Of a stretch of DNA of 64,000 nucleotides, positions 25,301-32,849 are shown piece by piece. The stretch is from an uncultured Clostridia bacterium (lineage in GTDB: Bacteria > Bacillota > Clostridia > Christensenellales > UBA1242). A program made the position numbers and the translations under genes. The stretch spans positions 1-64,000 of the forward strand of contig CALVYP010000004.1 in the NCBI GenBank assembly GCA_944372365.1, given 5' to 3'. Below the pieces are notes generated by a model. It searched no databases. It was not told the DNA's origin and worked only from the letters and a program-made list of their open reading frames with translations. How positions within the stretch are numbered: position 1 is the first letter of the stretch; each line of letters opens with the position of its first letter.

Positions 25301-25546
25301 AAAGCGGTTGATGCTGGATATGTGATGTTGTTTAGATATCATCCAACAAATGGATTTACACTTGATCGCGGCGAAGTGAACAACAAATTTGCAGCCTTTC
25401 TTTTAGGAGAAAGAAGATATGCATTTTTAAATGAACAGCATCCAGACAAAGCAAAAAAATTGTTTAAAAAATCAAAAGAAAAAAATAAAGAAAATTATAT
25501 TTCTTACAAAAAAATGGAGCGAACAAATAATAAAATAAAAGGCTAA
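22364..25546 (+). CDS. nifJ: Pyruvate:ferredoxin (flavodoxin) oxidoreductase
   Basis: 1060 residues, about 110 shorter than typical single-chain PFOR. Order: N-terminal pyrimidine-binding domain (PITPSSPMAEL at ~25), transketolase C-like domain (ending ~345), gamma domain, a 2[4Fe-4S] ferredoxin domain (CIQCGQCVLACP ~651 and CTGCGLCQEVCP ~705), then the TPP domain with FPGACAGCGETPY, GCSSIYGGSYPSCPY and the GDGWAYDIGFGG Mg/TPP motif; the Cys pairs there bind the third cluster. It oxidises pyruvate to acetyl-CoA and CO2, reducing ferredoxin or flavodoxin, in anaerobic energy metabolism. Ribosome binding site AGGAG; TATAAT at 22334-22339. It is monocistronic. Confidence 0.95.
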   Translation: MKQTIDANSAVSRVAYALSEIVPIYPITPSSPMAELASSLAANGGVNIFGERVKTVEMQSEAGAAGALHGALIGGALACTFTSSQGLLLMIPNMYKMAGECLPAVMHVAARSVASHALSIFGDHSDVMSVRMTGFNMLCSSSVQEAHDMAMIAHMLAHTSHMPVLHFFDGFRTSHEFQKIDMLSFEDIKKLFPIKTKPSFSPLSSQAPKQFGTAQNPDVFFQNREAREICYQNVLNDIDKVFASFAKLTSRKYKKFDYYGSANAQNVVVMMGSGSECVLECIQKNKNVGLVKVRLYRPFDEQAFKAALPKNTKRIIVLDRTRESGAREPLYLDVKNALYGSDIQVVGGVYGLGGKEFSPAQAMAVIENFNAMVDDFTVGINDDVTKNSLPDVEANLNLKQTQIKIFGLGSDGSVSASKTITKILGERDDTFVQGYFEYDSKKSGSMTISHLRISSQPIHSTYLCHNADVIMINNFSFVHKHHCLKGLKKGGTVIFNTVFSPQEINKILPNEYKQILLDANAKVYVINAHKIANDAGLKEKINIIMTGAFFEVTKLKKDYLPKLQQQVQQTFAKKGQAVVDKNLQALAKSKRAVKKVSLKLIKITKKDVPTRFSEDYNQKPVSAFSKDGSIDTDTTKFEKRAIAENISQWQPSKCIQCGQCVLACPHGALKAILVKTPPKDAPFVKAFGVDGYYRIQISPEDCTGCGLCQEVCPALGKAMIMRPASQTLEQEKKNFELCESLKTIKKTPFSKSTVKGLQFEKNYFAFPGACAGCGETPYIKLASMLFGEKMIIANATGCSSIYGGSYPSCPYSKNNQGAGPAWANSLFEDNAEFGLGIKLAKQKSNSHESVWIIGGDGWAYDIGFGGLDHVLASGENVNILVLDNECYANTGGQASKSTPAGAAVKLADGGKTTNKKNLALMAMTYGNVYVASVALGADMNQCIKAFKEAESYNGPSLIIAYSTCVNHGFDMSKSLTEMKKAVDAGYVMLFRYHPTNGFTLDRGEVNNKFAAFLLGERRYAFLNEQHPDKAKKLFKKSKEKNKENYISYKKMERTNNKIKG

Positions 25547-25567
25547 AAAATTAGCCTTTTTTTAATT
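25537..25567 (+). terminator. Terminator overlapping the PFOR stop codon
   Basis: Stem AAAAGGCTAA/TTAGCCTTTT with loop AAAA, then T run. The TAA stop is the end of the first arm. Confidence 0.88.
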
Positions 25568-25612
25568 TAAAAATAATAATTAAATAAAATTTGCGATTTT
25601 TTGATTATTTTT

Positions 25613-26551
25613 TTAATTTTTTATATATTTTTTTAAAAAATTATTTAATTGTTTTTCATATTCTTTTTCATCGCTTGGATAGCTCATGGCATGCTCAGCG
25701 CCTTTTGCAATATAAATTTGTTTTAACCCTTCTGGCGCAGCGGCATAAAGCTTGTTTACATTTTCAACCGGAACAAAGCTGTCGGCATCGCCATGTATAA
25801 ATAAAATTGGCGTTTTGGTTTTTTTAACTTGCATTGTAGCATCGGCTTTTTTCATGTCAAATTTATATATGTTTTTTGTATAGCTGTTAAAGATGTTTAA
25901 AAGTGGAAAGGCTGGCAAGTGAGTGCGATGATTGAAAACATATTTAAATTCGTCATACGCGTTTGCAAAAGCGCAATCTGAAACAATCGCTTTAACTGCG
26001 CTTGACAATTTTTCGCCGCTTGTCATGCAAACCGCACTCGCCCCCATCGACAAGCCCATCAAAACAATTTGATAGTTGCTGTTTTTTTCAAGCATAATGT
26101 TTATCCAGTTTATTATGTCAAGTCTATCAAGCCAACCCATGCCCATCATCTTGCCTTCACTGTTGCCGTGAGCGCGGTTTTCCAACGCCAAAATGTTATA
26201 GTGGTTTTCGACAAAATATTTTGTGTATAAATGCATTTCACGATAATCCGCGCCGTATCCATGCACGATGATTGCAAGTTTGTTGGTTGTGCTCGGCAAA
26301 AAGTGTGCAACAAGTTTAAGCCCATCTTGTGATGTTGTGGTTAAAGTTTGAAAATCAAACTTATCCCACCAGCTGAAATCAATCTTATATTGCTTAATAA
26401 GTTTTTGCATAGTTTTGTTTACAACTCGCTTAACCGTGCTTTTGCGCGACAGAGCAATTTTAAAGCACATGCTGCCAATTATAAGATATAGCGCCATGCA
26501 CAAAATCACAAGCCCAAGAAGTGATAAAGCCACAATAGCAAAAATTTTCAT
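25613..26551 (-). CDS. Membrane-anchored alpha/beta hydrolase
   Basis: 312 residues. A hydrophobic helix at residues ~4-32 anchors the protein. The alpha/beta-hydrolase core has the oxyanion segment IIVHGYGADYREM (~93), nucleophile motif GLSMGAS (~166, G-x-S-x-G), the acid in FIHGDADSFVP (~252) and His in GAEHAMSY (~285). It resembles the esterase/BEM46-type lipases found in many Bacillota. It probably acts on an ester or amide at the membrane; the substrate is unknown. Ribosome binding site AAAGGAG; it begins 11 nt after the upstream gene, as the second gene of a pair. Confidence 0.85.
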   Translation of the reverse strand: MKIFAIVALSLLGLVILCMALYLIIGSMCFKIALSRKSTVKRVVNKTMQKLIKQYKIDFSWWDKFDFQTLTTTSQDGLKLVAHFLPSTTNKLAIIVHGYGADYREMHLYTKYFVENHYNILALENRAHGNSEGKMMGMGWLDRLDIINWINIMLEKNSNYQIVLMGLSMGASAVCMTSGEKLSSAVKAIVSDCAFANAYDEFKYVFNHRTHLPAFPLLNIFNSYTKNIYKFDMKKADATMQVKKTKTPILFIHGDADSFVPVENVNKLYAAAPEGLKQIYIAKGAEHAMSYPSDEKEYEKQLNNFLKKYIKN

Positions 26552-26562
26552 TTGTTCTCCTT

Positions 26563-27441
26563 TTATTCAACAACCGCCTTAACGCTTTGCCCAGTTTGCG
26601 CATCTTGATAGGTCAGCCAATAACCAAAACTTTGCGGCTTGTCGCTGTCAAGCGGAAACCACACTGGATAGCCGGCAAGCTGAGTTGGTGGTGTTTTTTG
26701 ATAAACTCCCGGCACGCCATAGCAAACATATTTTACATTTTGATCGTCGTCATACACTAGCCCAAGGATGTAGTAATCGCCATCGCCATCATATTCCACC
26801 CTAACCCATTTGGATGAAGGAATGGCTTCTTGCAAAAAGTTTTCTGGCGGATTGTTTTCAAAAGCTGCATCAAGTTGCTGTTTGATTTCGTCTATAAACA
26901 ATTTTTTCTCAGCAATCTCTTCTCCAAAAAAGCACTGTTTATATTTGCACGCGCTGCACCTGTCTTGTTGCTGCGACATGGCAAGACTGATGTCTTCATC
27001 AATCTGTTTTTGCAGTGATTCATCATATTCAACGCCGTTTTCGTCTAAGCATTTTTCAACGCTTTTTACATCATCATTGTCAAAAACTTCGCCCGCAATT
27101 TTTCCCAAAATCTCTTCGCTGTTTTGGTTGTTTTGAGTTGTTCCAAACAACAACGGCTCTACATGCGCTCCAACAAAATTTACAACGCCGCAGCAGAATT
27201 CATCGCTTATGTCAGGCGTGGTTTTAAAGTTATAAAGCATGTGAGAAGTATTAACTAACCCACACTTTTTAACTTTGCCATTGTCATAAAATCCAAGGCT
27301 GACTATGCCCTCTGGCGGTTTGTCGAAATTATATAGCCTAAGCCTGCCATTTATCATTTCGCCATGGTTTTCAAGCGTTAAAACTGCTTTGCAATTTTGA
27401 TTTTTAACACCGAAAAGCACCAAACTTTTTTTTGTAAACAT
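26563..27441 (-). CDS. Uncharacterised protein with a Cys motif
   Basis: 292 residues, no family recognised. The N-terminal ~110 residues are beta-rich (LVLFGVKNQNCKAVLTLENHGEMINGRLRLYNF). The middle is acidic and helical and contains CSACKYKQC (~170-178), which could bind metal or form disulfides. The C-terminal ~90 residues are again beta-rich with YDGDGDYYILGLVYDDD and WFPLD. No signal peptide or membrane helix is present. Ribosome binding site GAGGTGAAA and TATAAT upstream. It is co-transcribed with the anchored hydrolase 11 nt downstream. Confidence 0.6.
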   Translation of the reverse strand: MFTKKSLVLFGVKNQNCKAVLTLENHGEMINGRLRLYNFDKPPEGIVSLGFYDNGKVKKCGLVNTSHMLYNFKTTPDISDEFCCGVVNFVGAHVEPLLFGTTQNNQNSEEILGKIAGEVFDNDDVKSVEKCLDENGVEYDESLQKQIDEDISLAMSQQQDRCSACKYKQCFFGEEIAEKKLFIDEIKQQLDAAFENNPPENFLQEAIPSSKWVRVEYDGDGDYYILGLVYDDDQNVKYVCYGVPGVYQKTPPTQLAGYPVWFPLDSDKPQSFGYWLTYQDAQTGQSVKAVVE

Positions 27442-27523
27442 ATTTTCACCTCTTTCTATTATATTTTACAAACAGATGCAAATATGCCCACATTAGAAAA
27501 AATTTGTTTAATGTCGAAAAATG

Positions 27524-29488
27524 TTATACTTTAAGTTTTCTGTTGATTTGCCTTAAAATTTGCTTAACGCTGAACCCTGCTTTTTGATAAACCTGCTCGC
27601 CAGCACCACTGCCGACATAGTTTTTAACATCAATTCTCAAATGGTTGCCACCAAGATATTTATACCATACATCATCGTTGGACGCTTCGATTGCAACTTT
27701 TAATTTTGCATGGTTTTGCAGCACTTTTTCTTTGTAAGCTTCGCTTTGCTGCTCGAATATTTCTAAACATGGCATGCTTACAACGCTTACATCACAAACT
27801 TTTGCAAGCTCTTTTGCCGCACCAAGCGCAAGTTGCACTTCACTGCCCGATGCCATAATAACAACATCTGCCTGCTTTTTGGCTGGAAGCAGAATATATC
27901 CGCCCATGCACGCATTTTTAAAGGTGGAGAGATTGTTTTTTACAAGCTTTTGTTTAGCCAAAACAATCGACATCGGCAGCCTTGTTTCAATAAATGTTTT
28001 ATACGCAGCCAAAAGTTCGTTGGCATCACAAGGTCTGAAAACGTTCAGCCCAATTATGCCCCTTAAAGCGGCAATCTGCTCGATTGGCTGATGAGTTGGG
28101 CCGTCTTCGCCCACCATTAAGCTGTCATGTGTTAAAATGTCAAGCACTGGCAGCTTCATCATCGCACGCATTCTAAGCGCAGGAATCATATAGTTTGAAA
28201 ATGCCAAAAAAGTTGAATCAAATGGTAAAAAATCTTCATACAGGCTTATGCCGTTGCAGATTGCTGCCATTGCATGCTCGCGCACACCAAAATGCAGGTT
28301 TCTGCCGCGCTTATTGCCTGCAAGAAAATCTCCGCCATTGGTTAAATATGCCTTGGTGGACGGAGCAAGATCGGCTGTTCCGCCAACAATTTGCCCAAGT
28401 TTTTCTGCAATTTCGTTTAAAACAACGCTGTTCATATCGCGCATTGAAAGATTTTCAAGTTTTTCCATTGCCGCAATTTTTTCGAAATCAATTTTCTTAG
28501 CATCAAAGAACGACAGCAATTTTTTATATAAATCTGGATGTGTTGTGGCATAAACTGCCAAATCTTGATTCCATTTTTCGTGCATGAGTTTGCCGTTGAT
28601 TGTTGTGTTCATGCAATATTCTCGCACATCGTTTGGTATGAAAAAGCTTTCTTTAACGCCAAGTTTTTCTTTAAAAGCGTTAAGCTCTTCCTTTTTCATA
28701 GGATAGCCGTGCACTGCGCTTGTGCCTTCCTTTTCTGTGCCAATGCCTATGGTGGTGTGGAAGATGATTATAGTTGGTTTTTGCGCCGCCTTTGCGCGCG
28801 CAATAGCTTTGGAACATTTTGAATAATTGTTGCCATCTTTAACAACAATCACTTTAAAGCCCATCGCTTTAAATTTTTTTGCAACATTTTCGCGATTTGC
28901 CAAATTGATGTTTCCATCAATTGTTACTTCATTGCAGTCATAAAGCAAAATAAACCTTTTTAAGTTGTAAGAGCCTGCGATTGAGCAAGCCTCCTGAGCC
29001 ACACCCTCCATAAGGTCGCCGTCGCCAGCAAAACAATAGGTGTAGTTGTCAATTATTGGAAAGCCGATGGCGTTAAACTTTTCTTCCATCATGCTTTCTG
29101 CAATCGCCATGCCAACTGCGTTTGCCACGCCCTGCCCAAGCGGGCCGGTTGAAGTTTCTATGGCGTTGATAAGACCAAATTCTGGATGCCCTGCCGTGCG
29201 TGAAGAAAGTTTTCTAAAATCCTTTAAATCTTGCAAACTTACATCAAAACCAAACATGGCAAGCAGCGAATAATAAAGCGCGCTGGCATGCCCAGCAGAC
29301 ATAACAAACCTATCTCTGTTTAAAAAATCGGTGTCAGAAACATCAAACAAATAATGATCTTTAAAAAGCGCAAACAAAATGCTGCTTGCGCCAAGCGCCG
29401 TGCCAGTGTGCCCAGAGCCTGCGTTTGAAACAGTTTCAGCAGCCAGCGCTTTTAAATAATTTAAACTTTTTTGGATGATTTTTTTCAT
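27524..29488 (-). CDS. tkt: Transketolase
   Basis: 654 residues, full length. N-terminal TPP domain with GHTGTALGAS (~26-35), GHPEFG and the TPP/Mg motif GDGDLMEGVAQEACSIAG (~153); the middle domain has the FGVREHAMAAICNGI signature (~398) and SLMVGEDGPTHQPIEQ (~455). It transfers two-carbon ketol groups between sugar phosphates in the non-oxidative pentose phosphate pathway. The AAGGAGAT site is 11 nt from the ATG, and the ATG overlaps the stop of the kinase-like gene as ATGA, so the two are coupled. Confidence 0.95.
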   Translation of the reverse strand: MKKIIQKSLNYLKALAAETVSNAGSGHTGTALGASSILFALFKDHYLFDVSDTDFLNRDRFVMSAGHASALYYSLLAMFGFDVSLQDLKDFRKLSSRTAGHPEFGLINAIETSTGPLGQGVANAVGMAIAESMMEEKFNAIGFPIIDNYTYCFAGDGDLMEGVAQEACSIAGSYNLKRFILLYDCNEVTIDGNINLANRENVAKKFKAMGFKVIVVKDGNNYSKCSKAIARAKAAQKPTIIIFHTTIGIGTEKEGTSAVHGYPMKKEELNAFKEKLGVKESFFIPNDVREYCMNTTINGKLMHEKWNQDLAVYATTHPDLYKKLLSFFDAKKIDFEKIAAMEKLENLSMRDMNSVVLNEIAEKLGQIVGGTADLAPSTKAYLTNGGDFLAGNKRGRNLHFGVREHAMAAICNGISLYEDFLPFDSTFLAFSNYMIPALRMRAMMKLPVLDILTHDSLMVGEDGPTHQPIEQIAALRGIIGLNVFRPCDANELLAAYKTFIETRLPMSIVLAKQKLVKNNLSTFKNACMGGYILLPAKKQADVVIMASGSEVQLALGAAKELAKVCDVSVVSMPCLEIFEQQSEAYKEKVLQNHAKLKVAIEASNDDVWYKYLGGNHLRIDVKNYVGSGAGEQVYQKAGFSVKQILRQINRKLKV

Positions 29489-29949
29489 AATTTTTGCTTG
29501 ATCTCCTTAATTATTTTTGCAAGAGCCAATTTGCTTGCGCTTGAAATATCAACCGTTAAATCACAACTGTTTTTTAAATATAAATCTCGCTCTTCAAACG
29601 CAATTTGGTTTATAGCCTCGGTTTTTTCAAGCTTGCGCTTTGGACAGCGCAAATAGATGCTTGGATGAATTTGATTTAAAAGTTCTAAATTGCTTTTATA
29701 TATATCATATTCCACAAAAATTATTGAATTTTCATAGGTTGAAATATCTCTTACAACAGATCTTTCGCGCTTTGTGAGATATTCTATCCCACATTTTTGC
29801 AAAATTGCGCCGCTGTCAAACAAATCATATTCAATAAGCTCTTTACAATCTGCAAAATGCATGTTTAAAGAATTTGCTAGCTGTAAAGATAGCATTTTGC
29901 CGATTTGCTTGTTTAAGGACACAATTAAAATGCTTGTTGATAACTTCAT
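29485..29949 (-). CDS. Shikimate kinase-like protein without a functional P-loop
   Basis: 154 residues, slightly short for shikimate kinase. The layout follows AroK: a beta strand and loop at residues 5-20, LNMHFADCKELIEYD (substrate-binding D-x-D region altered to D-C), CGIEYLTKRERSVVRDI and the C-terminal IYLRCPKRKLEKTE...ERDLYLKNSCDLTVD. The Walker A position reads SLNKQIGKMLS instead of G-x-x-G-x-G-K-S/T, so ATP binding is doubtful. It lies first in a two-gene unit with transketolase, whose product erythrose-4-phosphate feeds the shikimate pathway. TAAAAT ends 6 nt before the ATG, so it is probably leaderless. Confidence 0.65.
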   Translation of the reverse strand: MKLSTSILIVSLNKQIGKMLSLQLANSLNMHFADCKELIEYDLFDSGAILQKCGIEYLTKRERSVVRDISTYENSIIFVEYDIYKSNLELLNQIHPSIYLRCPKRKLEKTEAINQIAFEERDLYLKNSCDLTVDISSASKLALAKIIKEIKQKL

Positions 29950-29955
29950 ATCTTT

Positions 29956-29961
29956 ATTTTA
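29956..29961 (-). promoter_or_regulatory. -10 element of leaderless kinase-like/tkt operon
   Basis: Minus-strand TAAAAT, 6 nt before the ATG at 29949; the best -35 is TTGGTT at a 16-nt spacer. Confidence 0.5.
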
Positions 29962-29995
29962 ACATAATTTAAGTTTTAACCAAATAAAATTTGCA

Positions 29996-31066
29996 TTATT
30001 TTTCAATATCTTTATTCTCGCGTTTTTTGGGTTTAAAATCTGGCACTCCCCAGCATATCAATAATATCATGCCCAAAACCACGCTAATTAGTGCACAATC
30101 GATCATTTTCCCCTGATTTTTGCCAATGACAAACGCTCCATCTTTGATGGATACGGTTATGTTTGACTCTTCCTGAGTTGTGTAATAGGTTACATTATAT
30201 TTTTTCAAATTTGAAATAACTTGGCTTGAAGGATGCCCATAGCTGTTTTCGCCAACACTGATTACGGCATATGCAGGCAAAACATGCGCCAAAAGATTTT
30301 CGCTTGTTGAGGTTTTTGCACCATGATGCCCAACTTTCAGCACGTCAGCCCTAAGCGAATAGCCATATTCTTGAATAATTTGATTTTCCTGCTGAGTTTC
30401 GGCATCGCCCATAAACAAAAATTTGTAATCTTCAAGTTGAATATGCAAAATTGCTGATGAAGCGTTGGAATCGTCCGTCACTTGGTTTGGATAAAGAAAC
30501 TTAACCTGATAGTTTTGCCCTTGAATAGGCGCAAGCGATGAAGATGTGTAAATCATATTTAATCCGCTTTCCATATATGCGGCGTCTATGACATTATCAT
30601 AAATTTGCGTGCTGTGAACTGGATAATTTTGCACATTATCTTCACTTTGGCTTGCAATCATCGGCCTATAAAAATTTTTAACTTGAAACTGCTGAAATAT
30701 ATGCACGCCTCCGCCAACATGGTCAGCATCCGGATGCGTAATTAAAAAATAGTCAATCACTTCCACTTCTTGATTTTGCAGATAGCTTACAAGCGAATCG
30801 GCTGAGCTTGTTGGACCACAATCGATTAGCATGTTTTTGCCGTCATCAAACTCGATTAAAGTTGCATCGCCCTGCCCGACATCGATGTAATGCACAACAA
30901 AATTTGGGTTTTGAATCTCTTCACCCCAATGATAAACTTTGCGCGAAATCTCTTCACGCAGGCCGATCACCACGCCAATCATTGCAATCAAAATTACGCT
31001 GATCACAATTCGTATGATAAGCGATGTTTTTGAATATGCTTTAAAGTTTATTTTCAACTTTTTCAT
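29996..31066 (-). CDS. Membrane-anchored ComEC-type metallo-beta-lactamase-fold hydrolase
   Basis: 356 residues. One N-terminal helix (~17-36) anchors an extracytoplasmic domain. Metal ligands: FVVHYIDVGQGDATLIE (~57), THPDADHVGG (~108-117, the H-x-x-x-D-H motif), FMGDAET (~220) and VGHHGAKTSTSE (~244). A second helix (~322-340) lies near the C-terminus. This is the ComEC C-terminal nuclease-like family, here as a separate protein in the same operon as ComEC. A role in DNA uptake is inferred; other members are phosphodiesterases. Its ATG overlaps the patatin stop as ATGA. Confidence 0.82.
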   Translation of the reverse strand: MKKLKINFKAYSKTSLIIRIVISVILIAMIGVVIGLREEISRKVYHWGEEIQNPNFVVHYIDVGQGDATLIEFDDGKNMLIDCGPTSSADSLVSYLQNQEVEVIDYFLITHPDADHVGGGVHIFQQFQVKNFYRPMIASQSEDNVQNYPVHSTQIYDNVIDAAYMESGLNMIYTSSSLAPIQGQNYQVKFLYPNQVTDDSNASSAILHIQLEDYKFLFMGDAETQQENQIIQEYGYSLRADVLKVGHHGAKTSTSENLLAHVLPAYAVISVGENSYGHPSSQVISNLKKYNVTYYTTQEESNITVSIKDGAFVIGKNQGKMIDCALISVVLGMILLICWGVPDFKPKKRENKDIEK

Positions 31067-31896
31067 ACAAACTCTATATCCGCAGTTTTAAATTTTGGTT
31101 TTGATTTAAAAACTTTTCTTTTTCTAAACAGTTTTATAATCTCTGGCATTATATCTATCGCCGCTTTATAGCCTTCTTCAATCATATCTTCAAAGCCATC
31201 GGTGCTTGTTGATTTAAAGCGCTTGGTTTCTGGCGCAATGATGACATCGGCATTTATATACCCGCTTACTGCATTTGATTTCATCAAAATTCTTATCGCG
31301 CAAGAAATCACATCAATAAACTTGGATGAATCAGTGCCGTAGGTTCGTGATTTATTGCAATCCACCGCCACAACATAATCGCAGCCAAAATAGCGCGGAA
31401 TATCTGCTGGAATGGTGTTTTGCAGTCCGCCGTCGCAAAGCAACATGTCGCCAAATTCCACCGGCACAAAAACACCTGGAACGCAGCAAGAGCCTGCCAC
31501 CGCCTTTGCCAAATTGCCGTGTGAAATGCAAACTTCTTTTGTGGATTTAATATCCACTGCAACGGCCGAAAATTTGGTTTTAAGCTGCTCGATGTTGATG
31601 TCACCAAGTGCGTTTATCATCACACTTTCAATGCCATCGGTTTTTGACGGCATAAGCGGAATTTTGTTTGTGCGAATATCCTTTACTTTAACATCCTTTG
31701 CGATGTTGTAAAGCTGCTGCCAACTTTTGCCAGCCGCATACGCCGCACCCATAATGCTGCCAACACTTGTGCCGGCAACATAGTCAAACTTTAAGCCATA
31801 CTCTTCAAAAGCTTTGATCACGCCAATGTGAGTGAAGCCCCTTGCTCCACCTCCGCCAAACGCAATGCCAATTTTAGGTTTTCTGCCAATAATCAT
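31063..31896 (-). CDS. Patatin-like phospholipase (RssA/YchK type)
   Basis: 277 residues. Oxyanion loop GGGGARGFTHIGVIKAFEEYG (residues 10-30), nucleophile GTSVGS (~42-47, G-x-S-x-G) and dyad Asp in LLCDGGLQN (~150) are intact. Bacterial members hydrolyse lipid acyl esters at the membrane. Ribosome binding site AAGGAAGTG. It lies 11 nt after holA and overlaps the metallo-hydrolase gene, as part of the five-gene unit that starts at 35104. Confidence 0.9.
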   Translation of the reverse strand: MIIGRKPKIGIAFGGGGARGFTHIGVIKAFEEYGLKFDYVAGTSVGSIMGAAYAAGKSWQQLYNIAKDVKVKDIRTNKIPLMPSKTDGIESVMINALGDINIEQLKTKFSAVAVDIKSTKEVCISHGNLAKAVAGSCCVPGVFVPVEFGDMLLCDGGLQNTIPADIPRYFGCDYVVAVDCNKSRTYGTDSSKFIDVISCAIRILMKSNAVSGYINADVIIAPETKRFKSTSTDGFEDMIEEGYKAAIDIMPEIIKLFRKRKVFKSKPKFKTADIEFV

Positions 31897-31907
31897 TTTT
31901 CACTTCC

Positions 31908-32849
31908 TTAAACATAAATAATATTAAAAACAAGCAAATATAATGCATTTTGCTGCTGCATTTCGCCACTTTTTACTAGAAAGTCATAATCTTCAAGCAT
32001 AGCGCAAATTTTGTTTAACTGTGCCTTTGAAAAGCCCTTTGAAAGTTGTTTTGCTTTGGTTATCGCATATTCTTTAACCCCCAAAAGTTTTGCAAGCTCA
32101 GAGTTTGAAAGTGGCGAAATCGCACTGTAAAACAGCCTTCTAAACTGATTTGCAATAAGTGTGAAAACACCCTGCTCTTTTTGCATTTGTTGCAAAATTT
32201 TAAGAGCTCTGTCACCCTGCTTTTTGCTTAGCGCTTCGGTGAGTTCAAAAACCGAAAATTCAACATCCTTGCTTACAAGCTTTTCAACAGCTTCCTTGGT
32301 GATAAGCGCATTTTGATTGTCGTAATACATAAGCTTGCCAAGCTCGTTGAAAATTCTGGTTAGATAGCCGTTGCAAGCGGCAATCAGCGCTTCAAGTGCT
32401 TCTGGGCTTATCTGTCTGTTCTGCTTTGCTAAGTATGCAACAACAAGTTTGCGAACGGTTGGCTCATCCATTCTTCCAGCATCGACAAAAACAAAATCCT
32501 GCTTTAAAAATTCAAAATTATTATTGTAATCTAAAACAATCACGACGGTTGTTTTTGGAATGTGCAATAAAATTTGATTTATGCGTTTTTTGTCGCCTTC
32601 GCCAACTTTGCAGCCTTTAAGCACAACCAATCTTTTTTCGTCCATCACAGGCAGCATTTCGGTTGCAGCAAAAAATTTGTCTATATTAAAGCTTTCGTCA
32701 TCAAAAATGTTTACATTAAAATCGTCCAATGTGATTTTGCAAGCGTTTTTAATCATAGAAAAAGCCTTGTCGTAAAGATAGTAGTCATCTCCTTCAACAA
32801 GATACACCCTGGCAATCCCATCATTAAGCCGCTTTTTTAAGGTTTTCAA
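31908..32849 (-). CDS. holA: DNA polymerase III subunit delta
   Basis: 313 residues. VYLVEGDDYYLYDKAFSMI is the start of the HolA AAA+ domain (clamp-loader delta has no working P-loop); LPVMDEKRLVVLKG, TVVIVLDYN and the C-terminal FTLIANQFRRLF...AKQLSKGFSKAQLNKICAML complete the family pattern. It opens the sliding clamp. The start is TTG: GAGGAGG lies 5 nt upstream and the TTG overlaps the comEC stop (TTGA). Clustering of comEC with holA is common in Bacillota. Confidence 0.9.
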   Translation of the reverse strand: MKTLKKRLNDGIARVYLVEGDDYYLYDKAFSMIKNACKITLDDFNVNIFDDESFNIDKFFAATEMLPVMDEKRLVVLKGCKVGEGDKKRINQILLHIPKTTVVIVLDYNNNFEFLKQDFVFVDAGRMDEPTVRKLVVAYLAKQNRQISPEALEALIAACNGYLTRIFNELGKLMYYDNQNALITKEAVEKLVSKDVEFSVFELTEALSKKQGDRALKILQQMQKEQGVFTLIANQFRRLFYSAISPLSNSELAKLLGVKEYAITKAKQLSKGFSKAQLNKICAMLEDYDFLVKSGEMQQQNALYLLVFNIIYV

